Translations under genes and position numbers: made by a program
DNA from: Phycisphaerae bacterium
GTDB taxonomy: Bacteria; Planctomycetota; Phycisphaerae; Sedimentisphaerales; Anaerobacaceae
DNA length: 6,000 nt
Assembly: GCA_030630315.1 (NCBI GenBank)
Contig: DAOVNI010000110.1
Coordinates: forward strand, 1 to 6,000
Direction of reading: 5' to 3'
Notes under the pieces: generated by a model
The model's input: the letters and a program-made list of their open reading frames with translations, nothing else
The model's database searches: none
Told to the model about the DNA's origin: nothing
Part shown: piece after piece, positions 1 to 6,000 of the stretch
Numbering within the stretch: the first letter of the stretch is position 1
Layout: every line of letters starts with the position of its first letter

Positions 1-3000
1 CGGGTGTCAGGCTCGGGTGACAATGACTTGCTCCTTTTAAGGTCATCGATTGCTTTATCATAATTCGCCATCAAAAAGTTTACTTCACCTCTTATCCGCC
101 AGGCCACTGCATTGTTTTGATTGCTCTGAAGACTTCGATTTGTCAGCTCCAATGCCTCTTTCAGACGCCCCTGTCTCATTGCCAGCCAGGCCTCAAGCAG
201 CAGTGCTCGCCTCTCATCCGGATACCTCTCCTTAAAGCTTTGCAATTTGTAGTCAGCTTCTTTGACAAGACCGACCTTAAGGAAAGTCTGAATTTGGAAA
301 AGATGGTTTTCTACGCTGTCTTCGAGCAATAAAAGCTCTTCAGAATATTTCTGTACAGCCTCTTTATCAGCGGTCTTTTCTGCAACAAGTAAAAGACCTT
401 TGACTGTGTCACTGTCTTTCGCTTCGGTTTTGTACAACTGCTCCAGGACCCCGCCGGCATCCTGAAATCGACCGCTCTGAAAATAATAACGCCATAGCAA
501 TTTCCGCTCCTGCGATTCTATCAGCAACTCTTCTCCCTTTACTTCTTGACCGATGAGTCGATAGTATTCCGCTTGAGCTCCAATCGCGACCCTGTCTTTC
601 GGGTCTATGGCAATGGCCTGCCCGAAAGATGAGGCCGCAATAGCAAACAGCGCTTCTTTGTGTTCGGCATCCGCTTCCTCAAGAGCCATTTTCGTTGCCA
701 GTCTGCCCAGCAGTACGGCATTACTCACACTTGGAACAGCTTTTTGCAAATTCTGTCGTATGGCCAAAGCACGTGACGGCTCTGTCTCACTTATATATTC
801 AGCATAGAAGCTAAGTAACTCCAAATCCTGTGGGTTGACTCTCAATGCTCTGCGCAAAGCATCCCTTGCTTCAATTATCTGGTCAAAAGTTACATTTAGC
901 CCGAGCTTTTTATTACGCCTGTAAAGCGCAAAAGCGAACCCTTTTGAAATACCCGGTTCCAAAGGATTCAAGGCTGCGGCCTTTTGAGCATCTACAAGAG
1001 CATCATGCTCATTTCCAAGAATAACATTGACATTGCTTCTCAACATAAAGCCGTGGGAAAAGACCGGCCTTTGCCTCAAACATTCTTCGAGTCTCGCCAG
1101 CGCATCTTCGTACTGCTCTTTAGCCATAGCCAGGCGGGCTGTAAGAAACTGACCGCCGCACCCATCGAGATTTTCACGTCGTCCGGTCTCTGCTATTTGC
1201 TCTGCGAACTGCCAATCTTTGGTCGCAAGTGCTATATTAAAAAGATAGCTCACAGCAATTTCGTATTGCATATCGCGTATATCGTGCTGCGTATTCTTTT
1301 TCTCGCGATACGCATCACGCGCAACGGACGACGAAAATACCTTTTCGAATTCGTCAGCCGCCTTATCCAGCTCTCTATACCTGTGATAAAATAATCCAAG
1401 CTGCACAGCCCGGCGAATCGTATCGCCAATTTCTGATAGAACCTGCTCCTCTATTTCCTTGCGCCTTTGCTGGGAAATTTTCGCGGGCTCGGGCTCAGAA
1501 ATTAGCTCTCTGTAAACAAGCATTGGTATACTATCCGGAAAATATCCCAAAAATCTATTAACTATACCCCTGGCCTGCTCGAGCTGGCCTTGCGCTATGT
1601 AATTATTGCAAACAGCAGCTACAGAAGCTTCTCCGACGGAATTCGGCTCTATTGCCAATAGTTTTTCCACCAGGCCGGCGCAAACAGTCCGGTAGCCCTT
1701 CAATTCATCTGTCATTATCTGCACAGAAACTTCCGGCTCAACACCCTCTTTTTCCGGCACCTCCGGGCCCTCAAAAACTTTGGGCGTGCCCTCTTTCATT
1801 TTCTTTTTCGCTATAACCCTTTGAACCTGCCCAATCTTGGCCCACACCAGTGCCAGATTGAGTTTAATTGTATTCGCGTCGTTCGGCTCAGCCCTGGCCA
1901 ATTCTGCTTCAGCCTCGTCAAATTGCATCGCGCCAAGTAAAGCGTTGATGCGAAGTGTTTGGCTTCTTTTGTCGTCCCAATAGTTGTCCTCAAAAGAGTT
2001 TACAACACTCAAAGCCACGTCGTAGGCCCGCAGTTTTATCAACACGACTACATAATCCAGAATGGCTTCAGGTTCGGTCCATTGAATATTCGCATCAAGC
2101 GCACTTTCCAGGAATTCTCTGACCGCACCAACTTCAGAAGTGTTCTTAAAAAACTTCGCAAGAACATAAGAAAGCTGCGCATCTGCTCGCCCAGATGCTT
2201 TAAGTAGTTCGTAAGCTTTATACAGTTTTCTGACGGCGATGTTTCTATTTCCCTTCGCAAGCTCAAGCATTCCCTGCCACTTAATAACCTGCGGCTCCTG
2301 ACCGCTCTCTAAAAGCTGCTCAATTTCGTGTACCGCCTGCTCCGCATCTGCCATCCATTCCCGGGTCTGCGACTCCGTTCTCACCTCGCAAGGCTCAAGT
2401 ATCTGCTCGATATAGCAATTTGCAAGGAAAGTATACAATGAGATTCTATTCCTTAGATTTACCCAATGTCGCGGGCCGCTTACCTCCTGTGCATCCGGCA
2501 ACGTAAGGGCGTGCTCGGCCACCTCTATTGCTTTATGGATTTCCTGCTTTTGCCCATAAACAGAAAAGTTGCGATAGTGCAAAACAGCCGCTTTTATTAC
2601 ATAAGTCACATTTAGCCTGTCCAATTCAATTGCCTTATCAGCCGCCTCTACGGCCTTATCAAGACTTTTGTGGCCTAAGCGCCGGTAGAGCTCGGCTAAT
2701 GCCGAGAATGCCTCTGCACTGGAAGGAAATTTCTCCACAAGCAACACGTATTCGGGCTCAAGCAACTGAATTTGCTCCTGTGGTTGTGCTCCGACGCTAC
2801 TTTGGTCAAGCTTTTCTGTTAGAAGATTAATGTGTGCCCTCGGGTCAGCGTCTGCAGCCTCAACAGCTTGCTTTAAAATTTCTTTGGCTTGCTCTGCAGC
2901 TTTGTCTCTTTGTTCAAAATGACCTCTTAAAGCTAAAATCTCCCCTTTTGTTTTGACAACTTGCGCTAAATACAAATAGACCTGCGGATTGCGTGGTTCA

Positions 3001-3674
3001 AGTTCCCGAACCTTTTCCAAATCAGCAGTTGCCTTAACAAGCAATTCGTCAGGGTCGGTTACTGCTCCCAGCTTTGCCCTTTCAAGGTTGGCTCTACCCT
3101 TGAGCAAATACAAATACGTTCCCATACGCTGCCTGTCTGCTCCTGTTTCTTGCATTCCAAAGGTTTCCCATTTGGCTGTATCTTCGGCAAGCAGGTTCGC
3201 ATCTGCCACTTTTATAAAATCCGATGCCTGCTCTTCAACCTCCCGCCAACGTCGATCCCCACCACCATCAGCAGCCATTATGTAAAAGTACTTCAACTGT
3301 CCCAATCGAGCCTTAACGTTCTTCGGGTCTATGCTGATTATTTGGTTCCAGCACGCCGGCACATTGCGCCATTGGTCGGTTTCGATATATATATCCACAA
3401 GTTTGAAAAGCATCTTTATCCTGAGCGAATCGTCCCTTGCCAGCCCAAACGCCCTACGATAATTGCGTTCGGCCTTCTCGTATTCTTCTGCTTTTGTCTG
3501 CTCATCTGTCGCCTCATGGGCTGCCTTTATTGCCGCATCACCGTCTTCGATAAACGTTTCCGGTCCTCTGAGTCCGAGAACCAATGCGAAGTAGACAATG
3601 ACAGCCAGCCCCAGAACTATCAAAACCGCCGAGCCAATAAGTGCAACCTTCTTATTCAATCTCTTCTTTGCCAT
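1..3674 (-). CDS. Very large membrane-anchored TPR-repeat protein of an exosortase/EPS locus (3' end beyond the left edge)
   Basis: The frame is open without a stop from ATG at 3674 to the left edge, giving 1224 visible residues and no C-terminus. The start follows an AAGGG Shine-Dalgarno seven bases upstream. Residues 1-10 are basic (MAKKRLNKKV), followed by a hydrophobic segment at about 11-35. There is no lipobox cysteine, so this looks like an uncleaved signal anchor with the rest in the periplasm. The remainder is mostly helical TPR-like repeats. Clear examples lie at about 321-357 (ends KAIELD), 868-902 (ends AAALNP) and 1189-1221 (NYDKAIDDLKRS). An acidic Pro/Glu-rich linker at about 626-652 splits the array, and a shorter Glu/Pro stretch lies near 720-735. 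TPR arrays are protein-protein scaffolds. In proteobacterial PEP-CTERM loci a long TPR lipoprotein (PrsT type) occupies this role, so a scaffold for EPS export or exosortase work is inferred. No catalytic domain was recognised in the visible part. Confidence 0.9.
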   Translation of the reverse strand, partial: MAKKRLNKKVALIGSAVLIVLGLAVIVYFALVLGLRGPETFIEDGDAAIKAAHEATDEQTKAEEYEKAERNYRRAFGLARDDSLRIKMLFKLVDIYIETDQWRNVPACWNQIISIDPKNVKARLGQLKYFYIMAADGGGDRRWREVEEQASDFIKVADANLLAEDTAKWETFGMQETGADRQRMGTYLYLLKGRANLERAKLGAVTDPDELLVKATADLEKVRELEPRNPQVYLYLAQVVKTKGEILALRGHFEQRDKAAEQAKEILKQAVEAADADPRAHINLLTEKLDQSSVGAQPQEQIQLLEPEYVLLVEKFPSSAEAFSALAELYRRLGHKSLDKAVEAADKAIELDRLNVTYVIKAAVLHYRNFSVYGQKQEIHKAIEVAEHALTLPDAQEVSGPRHWVNLRNRISLYTFLANCYIEQILEPCEVRTESQTREWMADAEQAVHEIEQLLESGQEPQVIKWQGMLELAKGNRNIAVRKLYKAYELLKASGRADAQLSYVLAKFFKNTSEVGAVREFLESALDANIQWTEPEAILDYVVVLIKLRAYDVALSVVNSFEDNYWDDKRSQTLRINALLGAMQFDEAEAELARAEPNDANTIKLNLALVWAKIGQVQRVIAKKKMKEGTPKVFEGPEVPEKEGVEPEVSVQIMTDELKGYRTVCAGLVEKLLAIEPNSVGEASVAAVCNNYIAQGQLEQARGIVNRFLGYFPDSIPMLVYRELISEPEPAKISQQRRKEIEEQVLSEIGDTIRRAVQLGLFYHRYRELDKAADEFEKVFSSSVARDAYREKKNTQHDIRDMQYEIAVSYLFNIALATKDWQFAEQIAETGRRENLDGCGGQFLTARLAMAKEQYEDALARLEECLRQRPVFSHGFMLRSNVNVILGNEHDALVDAQKAAALNPLEPGISKGFAFALYRRNKKLGLNVTFDQIIEARDALRRALRVNPQDLELLSFYAEYISETEPSRALAIRQNLQKAVPSVSNAVLLGRLATKMALEEADAEHKEALFAIAASSFGQAIAIDPKDRVAIGAQAEYYRLIGQEVKGEELLIESQERKLLWRYYFQSGRFQDAGGVLEQLYKTEAKDSDTVKGLLLVAEKTADKEAVQKYSEELLLLEDSVENHLFQIQTFLKVGLVKEADYKLQSFKERYPDERRALLLEAWLAMRQGRLKEALELTNRSLQSNQNNAVAWRIRGEVNFLMANYDKAIDDLKRSKSLSPEPDT

Positions 3675-3681
3675 AATTTTT

Positions 3682-3686
3682 CCCTT
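3682..3686 (-). promoter_or_regulatory. Shine-Dalgarno of the TPR gene
   Basis: On the minus strand AAGGG is followed by seven bases (AAAAATT) and then ATG at 3674. Spacing and purine content are good, and this fixes the start of the TPR gene. The site directly abuts the 3' arm of a GC-rich hairpin. Confidence 0.7.
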
Positions 3687-3687
3687 C

Positions 3688-3703
3688 CCCCGGTGCGCCG
3701 GGG
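3688..3703 (-). promoter_or_regulatory. GC-rich hairpin abutting the TPR gene's ribosome binding site
   Basis: On the minus strand CCCCGG, loop CGCA, CCGGGG forms a perfect 6-bp GC stem with a 4-nt loop. Its 3' arm ends at 3688, one base before the Shine-Dalgarno. The bases that follow (GAAGGGAAAAATT) contain no U-tract, so it is not a classical intrinsic terminator. It may influence translation initiation of the TPR gene or stabilise the mRNA. The inverted repeat is seen directly; the role is inference. Confidence 0.5.
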
Positions 3704-3725
3704 CTAACAGCTGCAAACGCAGTTT

Positions 3726-3748
3726 CGTATCTCGCTTCACGAGATACG
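3726..3748 (-). repeat. Perfect 9-bp inverted repeat directly after the epsI stop codon
   Basis: CGTATCTCG (3726-3734) and CGAGATACG (3740-3748) are exact reverse complements around a 5-nt loop. Overlapping them, the 8-bp direct repeat CGCTTCAC occurs at 3733-3740 and again at 3747-3754; the second copy contains the epsI stop codon. On the minus strand the stem is followed by AAACTGCG with no T-run, so rho-independent termination is unlikely. It could be a REP-like dispersed element, an intercistronic mRNA-stabilising hairpin, or a partial attenuator that lowers expression of the TPR gene relative to epsI. Confidence 0.55.
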
Positions 3749-3750
3749 CT

Positions 3751-4476
3751 TCACTTTTCCCAATCAGGCCAATGTTCTCTTTCCAAAATGGGTAAGATTA
3801 CGCTTAAGAGCTTTTTACTTGCTTCCAGCGCTTCTTCTCTTTTTGGATAAGTTTTTGCTCCGGAGCTCCCAAGAAAATTCCACTCAACTTTGCAAAAATA
3901 TACATACCTGGAAAAAATATTCTTATTGAGAACCCATCGAGCACCATCTCTGCTGTTTGTATAATCCTTGTTGACTTTAATAAGATATAAAGCGGAAAAC
4001 TTTTCACTCCTGCCCCAGTAATTGGACCTTGTACTTTCAAACACGAGATGTCTTCCCGGAATTTTCCGCTCACTACCACCTTTCTTTATCTCGAATGTCA
4101 CGCTATCGGATGCCAATCTCTGATGCCCGGTGCCCATATAGCATTCTTCCGGTACGTGGGGCACTCTATCAGGCAGTTCGTAATAGGTGATAAACAACAA
4201 GCATTTACGAACGGCACTGTCAGCCGCTGCATCGGTATCCTCCAGAATCCATTGGATATAATCTTCCGTGCCCAAATTCTTAACAACCTCCTCGTACTTG
4301 ATTTTTCCTCTTGATACCACCTTGTAAGGTGCTAAGCCTTTTTCATCCAAACGGTCCAAGGATTTTTTCAATGGAAATGGCAGCTTCTCTACATGCACCC
4401 ATTCCATCGCAATCCCGGCTATTGCAAGCACTACTGCACATATTAAAAAGGCCGACTGTGTATACGGTTTCATCAT
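3751..4476 (-). CDS. EpsI-family exosortase-associated protein (DUF3485-like)
   Basis: This 241-residue protein matches the usual EpsI plan of an N-terminal membrane segment and a periplasmic domain. Residues about 8-24 are hydrophobic (SAFLICAVVLAIAGIAMEW), a signal anchor or uncleaved signal. The family-typical His-x-Pro-x-x-Cys-Tyr signature appears as HVPEECYMGTG at residues 107-117, with Cys112. EpsI proteins are encoded beside, or fused to, exosortases and are thought to assist protein sorting or EPS assembly; their biochemical activity is not settled. The frame stays open upstream to 4599, 101 bp into the exosortase gene. Position 4476 is chosen because AAAGGTGA ends 8-9 bases upstream and because the hydrophobic segment then sits at the N-terminus. 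Alternatives are ATG 4473 (next codon) and ATG 4497, one base after the exosortase stop. Coupled translation with the exosortase is likely. A structured 76-bp gap separates it from the TPR gene. Confidence 0.85.
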   Translation of the reverse strand: MMKPYTQSAFLICAVVLAIAGIAMEWVHVEKLPFPLKKSLDRLDEKGLAPYKVVSRGKIKYEEVVKNLGTEDYIQWILEDTDAAADSAVRKCLLFITYYELPDRVPHVPEECYMGTGHQRLASDSVTFEIKKGGSERKIPGRHLVFESTRSNYWGRSEKFSALYLIKVNKDYTNSRDGARWVLNKNIFSRYVYFCKVEWNFLGSSGAKTYPKREEALEASKKLLSVILPILEREHWPDWEK

Positions 4477-4484
4477 ATCCGGGT

Positions 4485-4492
4485 TCACCTTT
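4485..4492 (-). promoter_or_regulatory. Shine-Dalgarno deciding the epsI start
   Basis: AAAGGTGA on the minus strand lies 8 nt before ATG 4476 and 11 nt before ATG 4473. It lies downstream of ATG 4497, so it cannot serve that start. This favours initiation at 4476 within the short gap after the exosortase stop (4501-4499). Confidence 0.6.
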
Positions 4493-4498
4493 CTCATT

Positions 4499-5536
4499 TC
4501 ACGTGTCACGCCTGCGAACCACAATATCCTCAGCAACAGCCCCTGTTTCTTCAATAAACAAATTCGACATAAACCACGCAAGAAAGCCGTATAAGGCAAA
4601 GGCCAATGGCAGCATTGCTATACCGAGAATATCGTGATAAATACCCTGAGTGTACCTGGGATGTATCAGCACATAAATAAATCCCGTAACCGTAACTCGT
4701 ATGGTATTGCAAAATATCGCTATCGGTATGGTGCTGGCCAACAAAATAATCCGCTGCCATACAGGTCTGTAGTGCAGGTACGCCATAGCGACGCCCAGGG
4801 CCAGAAAGGCCATCAGCAGCCGCATCCCGCTGCAGGCCTCAGCCACATCAAGCGCAGGCTCCAGTCGCTGGCCTTTATAAATCACATCTATCACCACACC
4901 GCTCGCGGTAGCTTCCATCCGGCTAACCAGATTCAGCAAAGCAGTTGCCACCTTAGCAGCAAGAAGTCGCATCGGCATTGTAAACGCAAAGTAGTATCTC
5001 TGAGGCAATGGAACAGCAAAGACCAAAAACGCAACAGGCAGCCAGGTGTATTTAACCAAACGCCACCCGCCCAAAAACAATATGACCGCACCAAGTATCG
5101 CTATCATACCAATGGGCTGAAGGTACGCGTATCCGGATGGGCTGGCTATGTTAAGAGGATGAAACACCAGCCCGCAAATTAAAAAAAACAAACCCAGGTA
5201 ATTCGGCCTGGTTTGGAGATTTAAAATCTCCTTTTTATGCTGGTCGATGAAGTATAAACTAAAAAGTGGGATTAGAAAACCGTGCGACCAACTCGGGTCA
5301 TTGACCCATCTGCGCACAATACCGCCGATTTCATTGTGAAAAAGATAGACAAACAATCCCCCAACTATCAACATTTTGACGTAATTATGCACGCCCAGTT
5401 CACGCCAGCTTGTCCGAGGGGACCCTGCAAAAGGGGAACCACGAGCCGCACCTGACGATTGATTATTTTCAATTGATGCTTGCTTATTTGCTGATTTCAA
5501 TAATCCTTTGTCAATAATCGATTCTTTGTCCGCCAT
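4499..5536 (-). CDS. Exosortase (EpsH/Xrt family) integral membrane transpeptidase-like enzyme
   Basis: This 345-residue polytopic membrane protein carries the full exosortase signature. The catalytic Cys235 is in EACSGMR, Arg280 is in CNTIRV, and His301 is in YHDILG. Together these give the conserved Cys/Arg/His set. An N-terminal WSHGFLIP motif near residue 83 is also typical. About eight hydrophobic segments are visible, roughly at 54-67, 85-98, 114-128, 140-157, 162-178, 240-255, 260-275 and 302-325. Exosortases are inner-membrane enzymes that recognise C-terminal sorting tags (PEP-CTERM and variants), cleave them and probably transfer the protein onward, usually alongside EPS production. 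The subtype cannot be assigned by eye. ATG 5536 is preferred over TTG 5542, although neither has a strong Shine-Dalgarno. The first ~45 residues form an unusual polar Ser/Gln/Gly/Pro-rich tail before the membrane core. The gene lies 47 bp after the export gene and 22 bp before epsI. Confidence 0.92.
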   Translation of the reverse strand: MADKESIIDKGLLKSANKQASIENNQSSGAARGSPFAGSPRTSWRELGVHNYVKMLIVGGLFVYLFHNEIGGIVRRWVNDPSWSHGFLIPLFSLYFIDQHKKEILNLQTRPNYLGLFFLICGLVFHPLNIASPSGYAYLQPIGMIAILGAVILFLGGWRLVKYTWLPVAFLVFAVPLPQRYYFAFTMPMRLLAAKVATALLNLVSRMEATASGVVIDVIYKGQRLEPALDVAEACSGMRLLMAFLALGVAMAYLHYRPVWQRIILLASTIPIAIFCNTIRVTVTGFIYVLIHPRYTQGIYHDILGIAMLPLAFALYGFLAWFMSNLFIEETGAVAEDIVVRRRDT

Positions 5537-5546
5537 AACCAATTAG

Positions 5547-5573
5547 TTTTGAGCGTTTAGTTAAAACTCAAAA
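5547..5573 (-). other. Weak AT-rich inverted repeat between export and exosortase genes
   Basis: TTTTGAG (5547-5553) and CTCAAAA (5567-5573) are exact reverse complements around a 13-nt AT-rich loop, inside the 47-bp gap. The stem is short and AT-rich, with no distinct U-tract after it. It could be a weak hairpin or chance in AT-rich DNA. No good promoter boxes were recognised here. Confidence 0.25.
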
Positions 5574-5583
5574 TTCAAGACTA

Positions 5584-6000
5584 TTAAAACCAGTTGGGTA
5601 TAGGCCTGCGGGTATAGAAATCTCTATCAGCAAAATTACGGTCATAAATAAAACCGAATCCGTAAGTCGCCCTGAACGCATTTCTCAAAACCGCACGCCA
5701 CCTGGATGTTGGATGTGTGCCGACGTTGATCAAATCGTTCGGCTTAATAAAGAAATCCGGCTGTTCGCCTCGTGCTATTTTATCCAAATCCACCATCACG
5801 ATTTCTTCTTTTTTCTTTCCGATTCTCCTTACCACCTCACAGCGTTTTGGCCACGCCAGAGGTCCCAGGCCACCCGCCGCGGCTATAGCCATCTTCAAGG
5901 TCATCGGCCGGCCTGTAACAGGAATGTATCCTTGAGCGTTGACATTACCCATAATACAAAACTCACCGATAATATCAACAGGCACTTGAATACTATCACC
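5584..6000 (-). CDS. Polysaccharide export protein, Wza/EpsE type, SLBB domain (5' end beyond the right edge)
   Basis: Only the last 138 residues are visible, ending at the TAA at 5586-5584. The frame is open at the right edge, so the GTG at 5985 is an internal valine codon, not a start. The visible part contains an SLBB-type segment: it begins near IMGNVNAQGYIPV, continues through MTLKMAIAAAGGLGPLA, then a basic strand CEVVRRIG, and closes with FFIKPNDLINVG. That is the usual order in Wza-like outer-membrane polysaccharide export proteins, where SLBB domains line the periplasmic ring of the channel. The tail is aromatic and Arg-rich (FRATYGFGFIYDRNFADRDF), without an obvious hydrophobic helix. 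The missing N-terminal part would be expected to hold a lipoprotein signal and the poly_export domain. It is the first visible gene of the operon and supports a capsule/EPS role for its neighbours. Confidence 0.85.
   Translation of the reverse strand, partial: GDSIQVPVDIIGEFCIMGNVNAQGYIPVTGRPMTLKMAIAAAGGLGPLAWPKRCEVVRRIGKKKEEIVMVDLDKIARGEQPDFFIKPNDLINVGTHPTSRWRAVLRNAFRATYGFGFIYDRNFADRDFYTRRPIPNWF

Noticed and set aside
984..1394. Plus-strand open frame of 136 codons
   Set aside because: It lies wholly antisense to the continuous TPR coding frame, and its translation shows no recognisable domain. It is a shadow of the minus-strand gene.
1..3674. Repeat array or CRISPR in the left part
   Set aside because: The periodicity is that of divergent 34-residue protein repeats. 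No identical DNA repeats with spacers were seen.
3150..3707. Plus-strand open frame of 185 codons
   Set aside because: Antisense to the N-terminal part of the TPR gene and its leader, and it crosses the intergenic hairpin. No family resemblance; the minus-strand frame has a good start, anchor and TPR repeats.
3688..3748. Rho-independent terminator after epsI
   Set aside because: Neither hairpin is followed by a T-run on the minus strand, and a same-strand gene begins immediately afterwards.
4477..4599. Start of epsI at 4599
   Set aside because: It would add 41 residues overlapping the exosortase gene and bury the signal anchor. A Shine-Dalgarno sits before 4476 instead.
4634..5182. Plus-strand open frame of 182 codons
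   Set aside because: Antisense to the exosortase gene, whose catalytic motifs and membrane segments make the minus strand the coding one. The plus translation is Gln/His/Arg-rich, as expected of a reverse-strand shadow.
5537..5542. TTG start at 5542 for the exosortase
   Set aside because: It adds only two residues ahead of an ATG, and no Shine-Dalgarno favours TTG.

Overview
The window holds four genes, all on the minus strand, and reads as the middle of one exopolysaccharide / protein-sorting operon. In transcription order (right to left) they are: the C-terminal end of a Wza/EpsE-type polysaccharide export protein with an SLBB domain (cut by the right edge); a complete exosortase (EpsH/Xrt family transpeptidase-like membrane protein); a complete EpsI-family exosortase-associated protein (DUF3485 type); and a very long membrane-anchored TPR-repeat protein. 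The TPR gene fills the whole left 3.67 kb and runs off the left edge after 1224 visible codons.

Spacing is tight: 47 bp between the export gene and the exosortase gene, 22 bp between the exosortase gene and the preferred epsI start, and 76 bp between epsI and the TPR gene. No promoter or convincing terminator separates them, so co-transcription is likely. The epsI-TPR gap is the only structured intergenic stretch. It carries a perfect 9-bp hairpin directly after the epsI stop, and a GC-rich 6-bp hairpin that abuts the Shine-Dalgarno sequence of the TPR gene.

Functionally this matches the known association of exosortases with EPS biosynthesis loci (PEP-CTERM / exosortase systems). The export protein would move polysaccharide to or through the outer membrane. 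The exosortase would process C-terminally tagged proteins in the inner membrane, EpsI is its usual partner, and the large TPR protein would be a periplasmic scaffold in the place where proteobacterial systems carry a TPR lipoprotein (PrsT type). No tagged substrate, glycosyltransferase or regulator lies in this window.

The genes imply a Gram-negative-type envelope. Moderate GC content (mid-to-high 40s % by eye), the style of the export protein's C-terminus, and a very long TPR protein beside an exosortase suggest a Planctomycetota bacterium (Phycisphaerae/Sedimentisphaerales-like). That placement is inference, not proof. No RNA gene, mobile element or CRISPR array was seen.
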